Shown: one piece after another, positions 33,818 to 42,086 of the stretch
Numbering within the stretch: the stretch's first letter is position 1
Layout of the letters: every line of letters begins with the position of its first letter
Assembly (NCBI GenBank): GCA_016214035.1
Contig: JACRPF010000006.1
Span: 62,001-126,000, forward strand
DNA length: 64,000 nucleotides
Reading direction: 5' to 3'
Origin: Spirochaetota bacterium
Lineage (GTDB): Bacteria > Spirochaetota > Brachyspiria > Brachyspirales > JACRPF01
Notes under the pieces: generated by a model
The model's database searches: none
Seen by the model: only the letters and a program-made list of their open reading frames with translations
What the model was told of the DNA's origin: nothing
Program-made: the position numbers and the translations under genes

Positions 33818-35833
33818 CTATTTTCCCTGAATTCGGCGTAATGCCTCGGCGGAATACTGATACGCCGGCGGCATCTTCACATCCTGAGACGCCGACCGCA
33901 TCAACCGCTGCTCATATGCCACCGTCATCTCCCGGTTGAGCGGACGCAGCAGCGCATAGCGGTATTTTTCCAGATATTCCGCCTTCTTCGACGCATCCGT
34001 GGTTACAAACGATTTTACCCGCAGGATACTTGATAACTTCTCATCCATGGCGAGGGAGCGGCGCCAGTTCTTGCTGACGGTCAGATAATCCTGATATCCG
34101 CGGGAAAGATAGAACGGGGTAAACTCGTCTCTGAGCTTATCGTACGATATCTGCCCCACCCAGAAAAGCGCATACATCTGCTGCCATTTGATTATGGATT
34201 CTCCGCCGATCTGGAAATTCATACCGGGGACAACACCGTCCACGTGCGGTGAAAAACCTTTTAATATGCCCACCGCCGGTACCCCTCCGACGATATTGGG
34301 ATTCCATCCGATCATGTCATTTAATTTTATATTATTGTCCTTTGCCGCCATGAACAGCAGAAAATCGATGGCCGCTGTTCTTCGCTCGGGGGCGTTTTCC
34401 GGGCTTGCGCAGGCGAAACGGAAACTTGATGTCGGGTCCTCATACGCCGGGCCCTCAAAATGTTTAAAGAGTTCGGGGCTGTCTTTTGACGGGTACGGGA
34501 AATCCATGACGCCGACCTCAAAGCCGTTGTCAGCAGCCTGCCGTTCAAGCATACCGGCATCCCAGGTTCCGGTGGGCATGAACACCGAACGCTGCTGAAC
34601 GAAATACATGGCCGCATCATCCCGGTTCAAACCCGAAAACCCCGGCACCGACTGGCGGCAATAGTTCGATACAATCTCGAACTTTGCCCGGTACGGCGCA
34701 TAATCCATCGTTATCGCTCCGCTTTTCATGCCGGCATACTGCTCCACCACGTTCACAATACAGTCATGGTCGTAATCAATCTCATTACGTGCCTTTGACG
34801 TCACCACGTTGAACAGATTTCCCTCGACCATGTTCATGTGATACTTTGAGTTCGCGATGGGAACCAGATTATTGAGTTTCTGCACCGTTGCATCGATCGC
34901 CCGTGTATGTTCCTCAATTTTTGCGGCCGCATCGGCAGCACGTACCGTGTCGCCTTTCGCCGCGTATCCGTTACGGGCGGCGGCAAGCGATGCGATTGCA
35001 TTGCTGTGTCCGGTGATCAGCCCCTTCGTTTTCGTATCGAAATATTTATACTGTTTAATCTTTTCGCACACCGCCATGAATTGCGCAAAATCCTTCGGCG
35101 GTTCGGTGCTGCCGGTGGCCTGGCGCAGCAGTGTCTTGTTGTAAAACATACGCGTAATGTGAAGCGTAAGCCCGATGGCCATGTATTCCTGCAGTTCGGG
35201 AATATAGCAGCTGCGAAGACCGTCCTTCATCGTATCGCGCAGCGACGTATTTGAGAATTCATTGATGCGGTTATAGGGATTCGGATTCATCACATATTCG
35301 GTCAGCGGCGTAAAATAGCGCACGTAATATGATATCAGAAGATTATACGCCACCATGCCGTCGCGCATGAGATCCGCCGGCGTCCCCCCCACCATCTGCG
35401 TTGTAAACCACTGCCCGTACGTTGATTCGGGAATAGCTTCCTGAACGATACGGATATTCGGATGAAGCTTGCGGTACTCTTTCGCCATATAATTCAGTCC
35501 GTCACGCGCCCCGGGTTCGAGGCTCCAGTGAGCCACCCGCACCGTTACGATACGGTTCTTCGCGTCATGCGGAAGCCGTATCTTCATACCGACGTCGGGT
35601 TTGTCCCGCTCCTGAACATCGGGATAATTCGCCTCACAGATCTTACGCACCGTCGTCTGATACATAGAGGCAATCCGCTCAAGCGTATCGCCCTGCTGTA
35701 CCACATACACTTCCTCGCCCGCATTGCTCGTATTCATATAGACAAGGATTGCCGAGACAATAAATGCCGCGACGATAATGATGACACCGAAGTAGTTCCT
35801 GACACCAGAGAGAAGGTCTTTGAGTACCGGCAT
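33818..35833 (-). CDS. Membrane-anchored LysM / ABC-type solute-binding protein fusion
   Basis: A 671-residue protein. Start ATG 35833 has GGAGG upstream. A single uncleaved-looking helix (VIIIVAAFIVSAILVYM, residues about 18-36) anchors it. Next comes a LysM module (about 42-90: YVVQQGDTLERIASMYQTTVRKICEANYP...GMKIRLP), which in known proteins binds peptidoglycan. The rest (about 100-600) resembles family 1 sugar-binding lipoproteins (GLNYMAKEYRKLHPNIRIVQEAIPESTYGQWFTTQMVGGTPADLM, FMPTGTWDAGML, FDFPYPSKDSPE-like region). No ABC permease or ATPase is adjacent. The combination suggests a wall-anchored binding protein or sensor. A TATACT -10 precedes the gene without a good -35. Confidence 0.8.
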   Translation of the reverse strand: MPVLKDLLSGVRNYFGVIIIVAAFIVSAILVYMNTSNAGEEVYVVQQGDTLERIASMYQTTVRKICEANYPDVQERDKPDVGMKIRLPHDAKNRIVTVRVAHWSLEPGARDGLNYMAKEYRKLHPNIRIVQEAIPESTYGQWFTTQMVGGTPADLMRDGMVAYNLLISYYVRYFTPLTEYVMNPNPYNRINEFSNTSLRDTMKDGLRSCYIPELQEYMAIGLTLHITRMFYNKTLLRQATGSTEPPKDFAQFMAVCEKIKQYKYFDTKTKGLITGHSNAIASLAAARNGYAAKGDTVRAADAAAKIEEHTRAIDATVQKLNNLVPIANSKYHMNMVEGNLFNVVTSKARNEIDYDHDCIVNVVEQYAGMKSGAITMDYAPYRAKFEIVSNYCRQSVPGFSGLNRDDAAMYFVQQRSVFMPTGTWDAGMLERQAADNGFEVGVMDFPYPSKDSPELFKHFEGPAYEDPTSSFRFACASPENAPERRTAAIDFLLFMAAKDNNIKLNDMIGWNPNIVGGVPAVGILKGFSPHVDGVVPGMNFQIGGESIIKWQQMYALFWVGQISYDKLRDEFTPFYLSRGYQDYLTVSKNWRRSLAMDEKLSSILRVKSFVTTDASKKAEYLEKYRYALLRPLNREMTVAYEQRLMRSASQDVKMPPAYQYSAEALRRIQGK

Positions 35834-35951
35834 AACGCCTCCCGGACGCATAATCGTTACGGACAGTATACCAAAATTACGGCGATATCGCTACTCTTAA
35901 AACGGCAGGATGTATACTGATATGCACAAAAGCACCACGGTCGCAGTGAAA

Positions 35952-37094
35952 CTAGAACATCACTTCCAGGCCGGCCGTCAGTTTGTGTGAATAGTATCTG
36001 CCGGGATTATCCAGAATCACAAAACTGGTCCCGAGCAGGAAGCGCGCATACTTTGCCGCTCTGATCCATACCCCGGGGGTGATGACAAGCTCGCTTCGCC
36101 GCGACGATGACACATCCCAGGCGAGCGTACCGGTGACCTCAAGAAACAGTTTATATGCAAGGTCGATGGTGAATGAGTCACCTATCGTAAGCGGGGCTTC
36201 CATATAATATTCTATCGCACAGCCCGCCTCTATGGCGTCATTACGGCGATACTCCCACGGATCGGTGCGTGACCATGTCCAGAAAAGTTTTTTCAGGAGT
36301 TTTTCAATGCCGAAACCTTTGAAATCATAGGTGCTGCCGCCGGTTGCCTGAGGAACCGTTGCGATGAACGCCTCGGGCTGCCAGAATGTCTCGCCCTGCT
36401 CAAGTTCATAGATATAACTGATATTAAAATGCGTCAACAGGTCATCAATCCATTCTTTCGTATAATAGAATGAAACCGTGAACTCACCGAGTCCGCGGGA
36501 GAATGGCGACAGGGTATAATCATTCTCGCCGATAGTCGACGGATCGAATGAACCGACCGTTTGATTGGTGACGTTTATGCTTGTTACATTCGGCAGCCTG
36601 TTCTCAACCTGCGGCTTGCCTACACCGGTAGGAAGCTGCACGGCAACGGCGATATTCCATGCCGCGTTCTGCGCAATATCATCGACCCGCAGACGCGCCT
36701 CAAACGAGGCATCGCAGAAAAAAAAGCCTTTGAACGTATCTTCAAAACGGGCGCCGGGGTTATACGCACGCGCCGCGTCACGCCAGGCGACCAGCGGCAG
36801 TGAAACATCGAATTCCAGAAGCTGTATCATCCCGTACCGTATCTTGATGGGAAGATACAGATATTCGCTGGTCGTATGCTCGCTGGCAACCACCGCGTTG
36901 GTGGTAATCACGCCGACCGTATCGCTTATGTAATTTACGACAAACGATTTTACCAGTGAATACTGTGCAAGATCAGCAGCAACGAGAAAACGGTTCTCCT
37001 CAAGAATGCGTGCGGATTTTACCTTGATAAGGTCTGATGCAAATATACATGCGCCGGCGGCAAAAAAAACTGCGAGCAGGCGCACAAGGCGCAT
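35952..37094 (-). CDS. Predicted outer membrane protein of unknown function
   Basis: A 380-residue protein with a signal peptide (MRLVRLLAVFFAAGACIFA). The mature chain is rich in alternating beta strands and ends in EVMF, the aromatic C-terminus typical of outer-membrane barrels inserted by BAM. Start ATG 37094 is chosen because the signal peptide begins there; the frame extends upstream into rplT. Its position 7 nt after the rplT stop makes co-transcription with the translation cluster likely, although no functional link is known. Family not recognised. Confidence 0.7.
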   Translation of the reverse strand: MRLVRLLAVFFAAGACIFASDLIKVKSARILEENRFLVAADLAQYSLVKSFVVNYISDTVGVITTNAVVASEHTTSEYLYLPIKIRYGMIQLLEFDVSLPLVAWRDAARAYNPGARFEDTFKGFFFCDASFEARLRVDDIAQNAAWNIAVAVQLPTGVGKPQVENRLPNVTSINVTNQTVGSFDPSTIGENDYTLSPFSRGLGEFTVSFYYTKEWIDDLLTHFNISYIYELEQGETFWQPEAFIATVPQATGGSTYDFKGFGIEKLLKKLFWTWSRTDPWEYRRNDAIEAGCAIEYYMEAPLTIGDSFTIDLAYKLFLEVTGTLAWDVSSSRRSELVITPGVWIRAAKYARFLLGTSFVILDNPGRYYSHKLTAGLEVMF

Positions 37095-37101
37095 CGGCTG
37101 A

Positions 37102-37458
37102 TTACCCGAGATGCTTTTGAGCGAGCGCAACCACAGCTTTGAACGCTGCAGCGTCCTCAATCGCGAGATTCGAGAGCATCTTGCGGTTCAGGATGATTCC
37201 GGCCTTCTTCATGCCGTTGATGAGCTTGCTGTATGAAAGTCCGCATTCGCGCGCACCGGCGTTGATGCGTACGTTCCACAGACTCCGGTACATGCTTTTC
37301 TTATCACGCCTGTCGCGGTATGCATACGAAAGTGCGCGCATGACCGCCGGTTTTGCGGTGCGGACCTGCCGCGAACTGTTGCCGTAAAAGCCCTTCGCGC
37401 GCTCCAGTGTTTTTTTTACTCTGCGTTTGCGGACTATGCCGCTTCGTGCCCGTGCCAT
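37102..37458 (-). CDS. rplT: 50S ribosomal protein L20
   Basis: A 118-residue basic ribosomal protein needed early in large-subunit assembly. The start MARARSGIVRKRRVKKTLERAKGFYG and RDRRDKKSMYRSLWNVRINAGARECGLSYSKLINGMKKAGI are typical of the family. It ends the thrS-infC-rpmI-rplT cluster. In many bacteria L20 represses this operon by binding its leader or an infC-rpmI pseudoknot; the 24-nt gap to rpmI leaves little room for that here. Confidence 0.97.
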   Translation of the reverse strand: MARARSGIVRKRRVKKTLERAKGFYGNSSRQVRTAKPAVMRALSYAYRDRRDKKSMYRSLWNVRINAGARECGLSYSKLINGMKKAGIILNRKMLSNLAIEDAAAFKAVVALAQKHLG

Positions 37459-37482
37459 AAATGCTCCTTAATTTTTTGCCGG

Positions 37483-37689
37483 TTAACGGCTGTACGGCAG
37501 AAGACGATCGATCTCGTGCCGGTTTGAATCATGCACCAGCGCCTTCTTGCGGTACTTGCGCTTGGTGTTCGTACCCTTGACCTTACCGAGATTGTGGCGT
37601 CCGCACGCGTGGCGGAATTTCACTTTTCCCGAGCCGGTCACCTTGAAGCGCTTTTTAGCGGCGCTGCTGGACTTCATCTTGTTTTTCAT
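37483..37689 (-). CDS. rpmI: 50S ribosomal protein L35
   Basis: A 68-residue basic protein with the family pattern KMKSSSAAKKRFKVTGSGKVKFRHACGRHNLGKV. The gap of 41 nt to infC is short. Its function is structural, within the large ribosomal subunit. Confidence 0.96.
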   Translation of the reverse strand: MKNKMKSSSAAKKRFKVTGSGKVKFRHACGRHNLGKVKGTNTKRKYRKKALVHDSNRHEIDRLLPYSR

Positions 37690-37730
37690 CGTTGCTATTC
37701 CTTGTCGCGCCCTCGAGCGCTATTGTTTTT

Positions 37731-38258
37731 CTAATGCTTTTTCTGAGAGACTACCGCGGTAAGGTTGCGGCCTTCAAGCTTCGCTTCCTTTTCCACAAAC
37801 GCGATATCCTTGAGATCCTCAAGCACGCGCTTCATAATCTCAAAGCCTATTTCCGTATGATTCATCTCACGTCCGCGGAACATAATGGTCACCTTGACCT
37901 TGTCGCCTGCGGCAAGAAAATCCTTCACGTGATTCATCTTGAATGTATAGTCATGCACGTCAATCTTCGGGCGCATTTTTATCTCTTTCAGATGCACCAC
38001 TTTCTGACGCTTCTTCGCTTCCTTCAGGCGTTTCTGGATCTCGAAACGGTATTTCCCGTAATCGATGATCTTGCACACCGGCGGGGTCGCGTCGGGCGAT
38101 ATCTCGATGAGATCGACCCCTTTCTCCCGCGCAAGCTTGAGCGCCTCCGCGAGCGGCATTACGCCTATCTGCGTCTTATGCTCGTCGACCACGCGCACTT
38201 CTTTTGCGGTGATCTCATTGTTCATGCGTTCATCGATATCGCGGGGTAGCGTGGCCAT
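37731..38258 (-). CDS. infC: Translation initiation factor IF-3
   Basis: A 175-residue factor that prevents premature joining of ribosomal subunits and checks initiator tRNA. N domain: MNNEITAKEVRVVDEHKTQIGVMPLAEAL; C domain: KIDVHDYTFKMNHVKDFLAAGDKVKVTIMFRGREM. The start is ATG, not the rare AUU used for autoregulation in enterobacteria, and overlaps the thrS stop as TGATG with AAGG upstream, indicating translational coupling to thrS. An internal Met 12 could be an alternative start but lacks a site. Confidence 0.97.
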   Translation of the reverse strand: MATLPRDIDERMNNEITAKEVRVVDEHKTQIGVMPLAEALKLAREKGVDLIEISPDATPPVCKIIDYGKYRFEIQKRLKEAKKRQKVVHLKEIKMRPKIDVHDYTFKMNHVKDFLAAGDKVKVTIMFRGREMNHTEIGFEIMKRVLEDLKDIAFVEKEAKLEGRNLTAVVSQKKH

Positions 38259-40183
38259 CAGCGTACACCTTCAAAGATGGAACCATTCATTCGTTTCTGG
38301 ATCTCCTGATTCATATTGTCGATCATCGTGACGGGATCGATATCTTTATGCTCGCCGCCGTCACGCACACGAAGGGTGACCTTTTTCGTCTCCGCTTCAC
38401 GGTCGCCTATTATAACCATATATGGTATTCTTTGCAAGCGTGCCTGCCGTATTTTTGTGCCGAGATTTTCCTCGCGGTCGTCAAGCGTTACGCGCATCGG
38501 AAGCGCCAGCATACCGTCGGTAACGGTCTTTGCAAACGAACGCTGGGCTTCGGTATCGCCTACTGTTATCACCACGGCCTGCTTCGGTGCAAGCCAAAGC
38601 GGGAATTTACCATTATAATGTTCGATAAGCACACCGATAAAACGCTCAAGCGAACCGAATATGGCGCGGTGCACCATAACCGGTGTATGCCGATGGCCGT
38701 CTTTGCCTTCATAGGCTATCTCGAAACGCGCGGGCATTGAAAAATCGACCTGTATCGTACCGCATTGCCAGTTGCGCTCAAGCACGTCCATGATGTTGAA
38801 TTCTATTTTCGGTCCGTAGAAAGCGCCCTCGCCTTCTTTTATTTTATACGTTACGTTGCAGCGGGTAAGCGCTTCTTTGAGTATGTTCGTCGACGACTCC
38901 CACACCTCGGGACTGCCGATAAATTTTTCGGGCCGCGTGGCGATATAGACCGTCGACGCGGGAAATCCGAACGTGCGATATACATCAAGCGTATAATGGA
39001 TGGTATTGACTATCTCATCAAGCAATTGTTCTTCGGTGCAGAAAATATGGGCATCGTCCTGCGTGAACGTGCGCACACGGAAGAGTCCGTGCAGTACGCC
39101 GGAAAGTTCATGACGATGTACCAATCCAAGTTCCGCGTTCCTGAGCGGCAGTTCACGATATGAATGCAGTGAATTTTTATAGATGAGCAGCCCGCCCGGG
39201 CAGTTCATGGGCTTGACCGCATACGCCTGCTCGTCGATAGTGGTAAAATACATATTCTCGCGAAAATTATCCCAGTGCCCTGAACGGTGCCAGAGCGATT
39301 CATTGAGTATCACCGGCGTGCGTATTTCGCCGTAACCGCGCTTCTCGTTCTCGCCGCGGATGTATCGTTCAAGCTCGCGGTAGATTACCATGCCGTTGAC
39401 GTGCCAGAATGGGAAACCCGGACCCTCATCGCTGAAGCTGAACAGGTCGAGTTCGCGGCCGATCTTCCGGTGGTCACGCTCTTTCGCCTCTTCCAGGCGT
39501 TTGAGATAATTATCGAGCGCTTCGCGTGCGGCGAATGCGGTGCCGTAGATGCGCGAGAGCATCTTGTTCTTTTCACTGCCGCGCCAGTATGCGCCGGCAA
39601 CCGACAGAAGCTTGTATGCCTTCACCAATCCGGCATGCGGTATATGCGGTCCGCGGCACAGATCGGTAAACTCGCCGAGTTCATAGAGCGAAACCGTCGG
39701 AGCGTCTATCTCTTTGATGATCTCGACTTTATACTGTTCCTGCGCTTTTTCAAAAAAGGCGATCGCATCAGCCTTGCTCATTTCAGTGCGCTTGAACTTC
39801 ACGCTTTCTTTGACGATCTTTTTTATCTCGGCTTCAATAGCGGGTATCGCGTCAATCGTGAGCGCGGGGGTGGTATCAAAATCATAATAGAAACCGTCTT
39901 TGATGGAAGGTCCGATGGCCACCCGTGCGGCTGGGTATAACCGCTTCACGGCAAGCGCCATGATATGCGACGTCGAATGACGTATGATATCAAGACCTTC
40001 CGGTGAATCCGCGGTTATCCACGCGGCATCGCCCGATGCTGCCGGAACGGAAGCCAAGTCATAGAGCGCGCCGTTAAGCCGAACCGCGATGACGCCCTTG
40101 GCGCCTGACTGCTTCAACGCGTCAAAGAACAGCGCTCCGTCCGGAATCGCGTAATTTTTTTCATCAATTTTTAATTCAATCAT
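38258..40183 (-). CDS. thrS: Threonyl-tRNA synthetase
   Basis: A 641-residue class II synthetase. It has the TGS domain (MIELKIDEKNYAIPDG...), the editing domain with RHSTSHIMALAVKRLYP (HxxxH), and the catalytic core: motif 1 region, motif 2 FRVRTFTQDDAHIFC, and motif 3 HRAIFGSLERFIGVLIEHY. The zinc-ligand cysteine lies in MNCPGG. An anticodon-binding C-terminus follows (LWLAPKQAVVITVGD). Start 40183 follows AAGGGA and gives the family length. infC overlaps the stop. No T-box or other long leader is seen; the leader is about 25-30 nt. Confidence 0.97.
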   Translation of the reverse strand: MIELKIDEKNYAIPDGALFFDALKQSGAKGVIAVRLNGALYDLASVPAASGDAAWITADSPEGLDIIRHSTSHIMALAVKRLYPAARVAIGPSIKDGFYYDFDTTPALTIDAIPAIEAEIKKIVKESVKFKRTEMSKADAIAFFEKAQEQYKVEIIKEIDAPTVSLYELGEFTDLCRGPHIPHAGLVKAYKLLSVAGAYWRGSEKNKMLSRIYGTAFAAREALDNYLKRLEEAKERDHRKIGRELDLFSFSDEGPGFPFWHVNGMVIYRELERYIRGENEKRGYGEIRTPVILNESLWHRSGHWDNFRENMYFTTIDEQAYAVKPMNCPGGLLIYKNSLHSYRELPLRNAELGLVHRHELSGVLHGLFRVRTFTQDDAHIFCTEEQLLDEIVNTIHYTLDVYRTFGFPASTVYIATRPEKFIGSPEVWESSTNILKEALTRCNVTYKIKEGEGAFYGPKIEFNIMDVLERNWQCGTIQVDFSMPARFEIAYEGKDGHRHTPVMVHRAIFGSLERFIGVLIEHYNGKFPLWLAPKQAVVITVGDTEAQRSFAKTVTDGMLALPMRVTLDDREENLGTKIRQARLQRIPYMVIIGDREAETKKVTLRVRDGGEHKDIDPVTMIDNMNQEIQKRMNGSIFEGVR

Positions 40184-40211
40184 AGTCTTTTCCCTTATAA
40201 AAGGAAGCGGC

Positions 40212-40239
40212 AGTATAGCATATTCTGCATATAATACAA
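40212..40239 (-). promoter_or_regulatory. Promoter of the thrS-infC-rpmI-rplT cluster
   Basis: Minus-strand TTGTAT (40234-40239), 16-nt spacer, TATACT (40212-40217), placing the transcript start about 20-25 nt before ATG 40183. Confidence 0.6.
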
Positions 40240-40297
40240 CCGTTTCCGCAATAAAACTTATTTGTGACACCTGGAGTGAATCTTTGTGTGTGGATGC

Positions 40298-40326
40298 TTG
40301 ACGTGATGACAATGTCGATTTATACT
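40298..40326 (+). promoter_or_regulatory. Promoter of the methyltransferase gene
   Basis: TTGACG (40298-40303), 17-nt spacer, TATACT (40321-40326); leader of about 36 nt with AGGA before ATG 40369. Confidence 0.65.
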
Positions 40327-40368
40327 CGAAATAATTGTGTACTGAACAGTAATACAATAGGAAACAAA

Positions 40369-41226
40369 ATGCCTGAAAAGCTCATCACGTGGAACAACCG
40401 GTTCGACCGCATCGATACGAAAGCGGAAATCGCATGGATACGGCATTGTGAACATGACGGCCACACGCATATGTCGGCGCGAAAAAGGTTTCTGCAGTTC
40501 ATACACTGCATGCGATTCATGGAGCAAACGCCCAAGACCGTGCTTGATGTGGGCGGAAACAGGGGCACCGGCCGCTGGTTTGCGTCGAAACTGCCCGACG
40601 CTTCGGTAACAATTCTCAACGCATCACCGAAAGAACTGGGCGGATGGAAACCGTTCATCAAAGCGGATGCCGCTCACTTTATTCTGAAAAAGAAATTCGA
40701 CCTCATCATCCTCGGCGAACTTCTTGAGCATGTCTATAATCCCGACGGTGTTCTCGCATCGGCGATGCTGTCACTCGCGCCCGGGGGATATATCTACATC
40801 ACCACGCCCAATCTCGCCTGCATATACAACCGGTTCTTTCTGCTTCTCGGTTTTTCAACAATGAACTATTTCCCCTCGCTGCGTTACCGATCAGGCAATC
40901 CCGTTCTCGGCGGCAAAAAAGACGAATTCGGGGTTATTCCCGACCACAAATCGGTATTCACCTGGCGCGGGCTTGTCGACCTCCTGCATCACTACGGCTA
41001 TGAAATTATCCATTCAGATGGATACGACTACGGCCAGAAGGAGCCGTTTCGGACCGTCGGCGACCGGTATTACCACATACCGGTATCCGGCCCGAGGTCT
41101 GTCCTTAATGAACTGATGCCAAAATCATGGCGTGAGGGGATGACATTCCTGTGCCGGATATCGAAAAACGCATCGGCCGAACATGCGCGGAAAGGGCTTT
41201 ATCGCGGCAGTGTGTGGGATCTGTAG
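40369..41226 (+). CDS. SAM-dependent class I methyltransferase
   Basis: A 285-residue enzyme. Motif I is TVLDVGGNRGTGRWFASKLP, followed by the post-I acidic position replaced by VTILNAS. Motif II-like FDLIILGELLEHVYNPDGVLASAMLSLAPGGYIYITTPN is the typical Methyltransf_11/23 core. The C-terminal half (GVIPDHKSVFTWRGLVDLLHHYGYEIIHSDGYDYG) resembles small-molecule or lipid/cell-envelope glycan methyltransferases of this type. Substrate unknown. Start ATG 40369 is set by AGGA and by promoter position; longer frames cross the promoter. It diverges from thrS. Confidence 0.87.
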   Translation: MPEKLITWNNRFDRIDTKAEIAWIRHCEHDGHTHMSARKRFLQFIHCMRFMEQTPKTVLDVGGNRGTGRWFASKLPDASVTILNASPKELGGWKPFIKADAAHFILKKKFDLIILGELLEHVYNPDGVLASAMLSLAPGGYIYITTPNLACIYNRFFLLLGFSTMNYFPSLRYRSGNPVLGGKKDEFGVIPDHKSVFTWRGLVDLLHHYGYEIIHSDGYDYGQKEPFRTVGDRYYHIPVSGPRSVLNELMPKSWREGMTFLCRISKNASAEHARKGLYRGSVWDL

Positions 41227-41260
41227 ACGGCGGGCGGTTGACGAAACAGCTGTTTATGCC

Positions 41261-41289
41261 TTGACAGAGACGATTTTTTTGATTAAACT
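41261..41289 (+). promoter_or_regulatory. Strong promoter with long leader
   Basis: TTGACA (41261-41266), 17-nt spacer, TAAACT (41284-41289). About 135 nt of leader separate it from GTG 41432. Near its 5' end two overlapping dyads exclude each other: TAGGTA/TACCTA (41298-41316) and ACTGTT/AACAGT (41303-41323). Confidence 0.6.
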
Positions 41290-41431
41290 GAACTCGTTAG
41301 GTACTGTTTCTACCTATAACAGTGGTATCGCATCACTAAAAGTCTTTTCGGGCATATTTGGTTCGACGCTTTTCTGCGTACCAGTATTGTAGCGTATACG
41401 GTTCCGTGAATATTCATCTCAGGAGGCTGCC

Positions 41432-42073
41432 GTGAAACGGTTGGCATTGAGCATAGTCTTCATACTTTCGGCGGTATGTACGTATACGTTCGCAGCGGAC
41501 TGCGACAACACTTTAGAAGCGGGCAAGGCACTTGCAGCTGAAAAAAAATACATCGAAGCGATCATCAAGTGGCGGGAAGTGCCGCCCGAGTCCTCCTGCT
41601 ATGAGCAGGCCGTCGACAATATCAAGAAGGCGCAGGCAGTCCTTGACGAAGAGAGGAATAAAATTCGCGACGAGGAAAAGAAAAAAACTGACGCTGAAAA
41701 AGCGGCGCGCGGCGTACCGAAAGGCATGGACGACAATCCCTTAAAACCGGTTGCACTCGGTGCCGGATGTACGTTCGCTGTTCTCGGCGGAACGATGAAT
41801 CTGCTCGGTTTTTTTGATGCGCAGGCCGACGTAACCGCCCGGAAAAATTATGACGATGCGACAAACGACCATGCAAGCCTCTGGAAAATCCATGACAACC
41901 TGGTTTTCTCGGCGAACATGAAATACATCGTGGGGTATGTCAGCTACGGCGTATCGGCCGGTTTCCTGCTCTGGTGGTTATTCATGCCTTCGTATGTGCC
42001 TGAAAAGAAAATTGCCGTCATTCCGGAAATTCGTCCCGATGGTTACGGCCTCAACATTATCTGCAGATATTAA
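41432..42073 (+). CDS. Exported TPR-like membrane protein of unknown function
   Basis: A 213-residue protein beginning at GTG 41432 with AGGAGG upstream. A signal peptide (MKRLALSIVFILSAVCTYTFA) precedes a TPR-like helical pair (TLEAGKALAAEKKYIEAIIKWREVP) and a charged coiled-coil stretch (AVLDEERNKIRDEEKKKTDAEKAAR). Two hydrophobic helices (VALGAGCTFAVLGGTMNLLGFF and VGYVSYGVSAGFLLWWLFM) follow, then a short beta tail. It thus seems exported and then anchored to the inner membrane. No family recognised. The NHL lipoprotein gene follows after 13 nt, so the two likely act together in the envelope. Confidence 0.7.
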   Translation: MKRLALSIVFILSAVCTYTFAADCDNTLEAGKALAAEKKYIEAIIKWREVPPESSCYEQAVDNIKKAQAVLDEERNKIRDEEKKKTDAEKAARGVPKGMDDNPLKPVALGAGCTFAVLGGTMNLLGFFDAQADVTARKNYDDATNDHASLWKIHDNLVFSANMKYIVGYVSYGVSAGFLLWWLFMPSYVPEKKIAVIPEIRPDGYGLNIICRY

Positions 42074-42086
42074 GCAAGGAGCAGCT

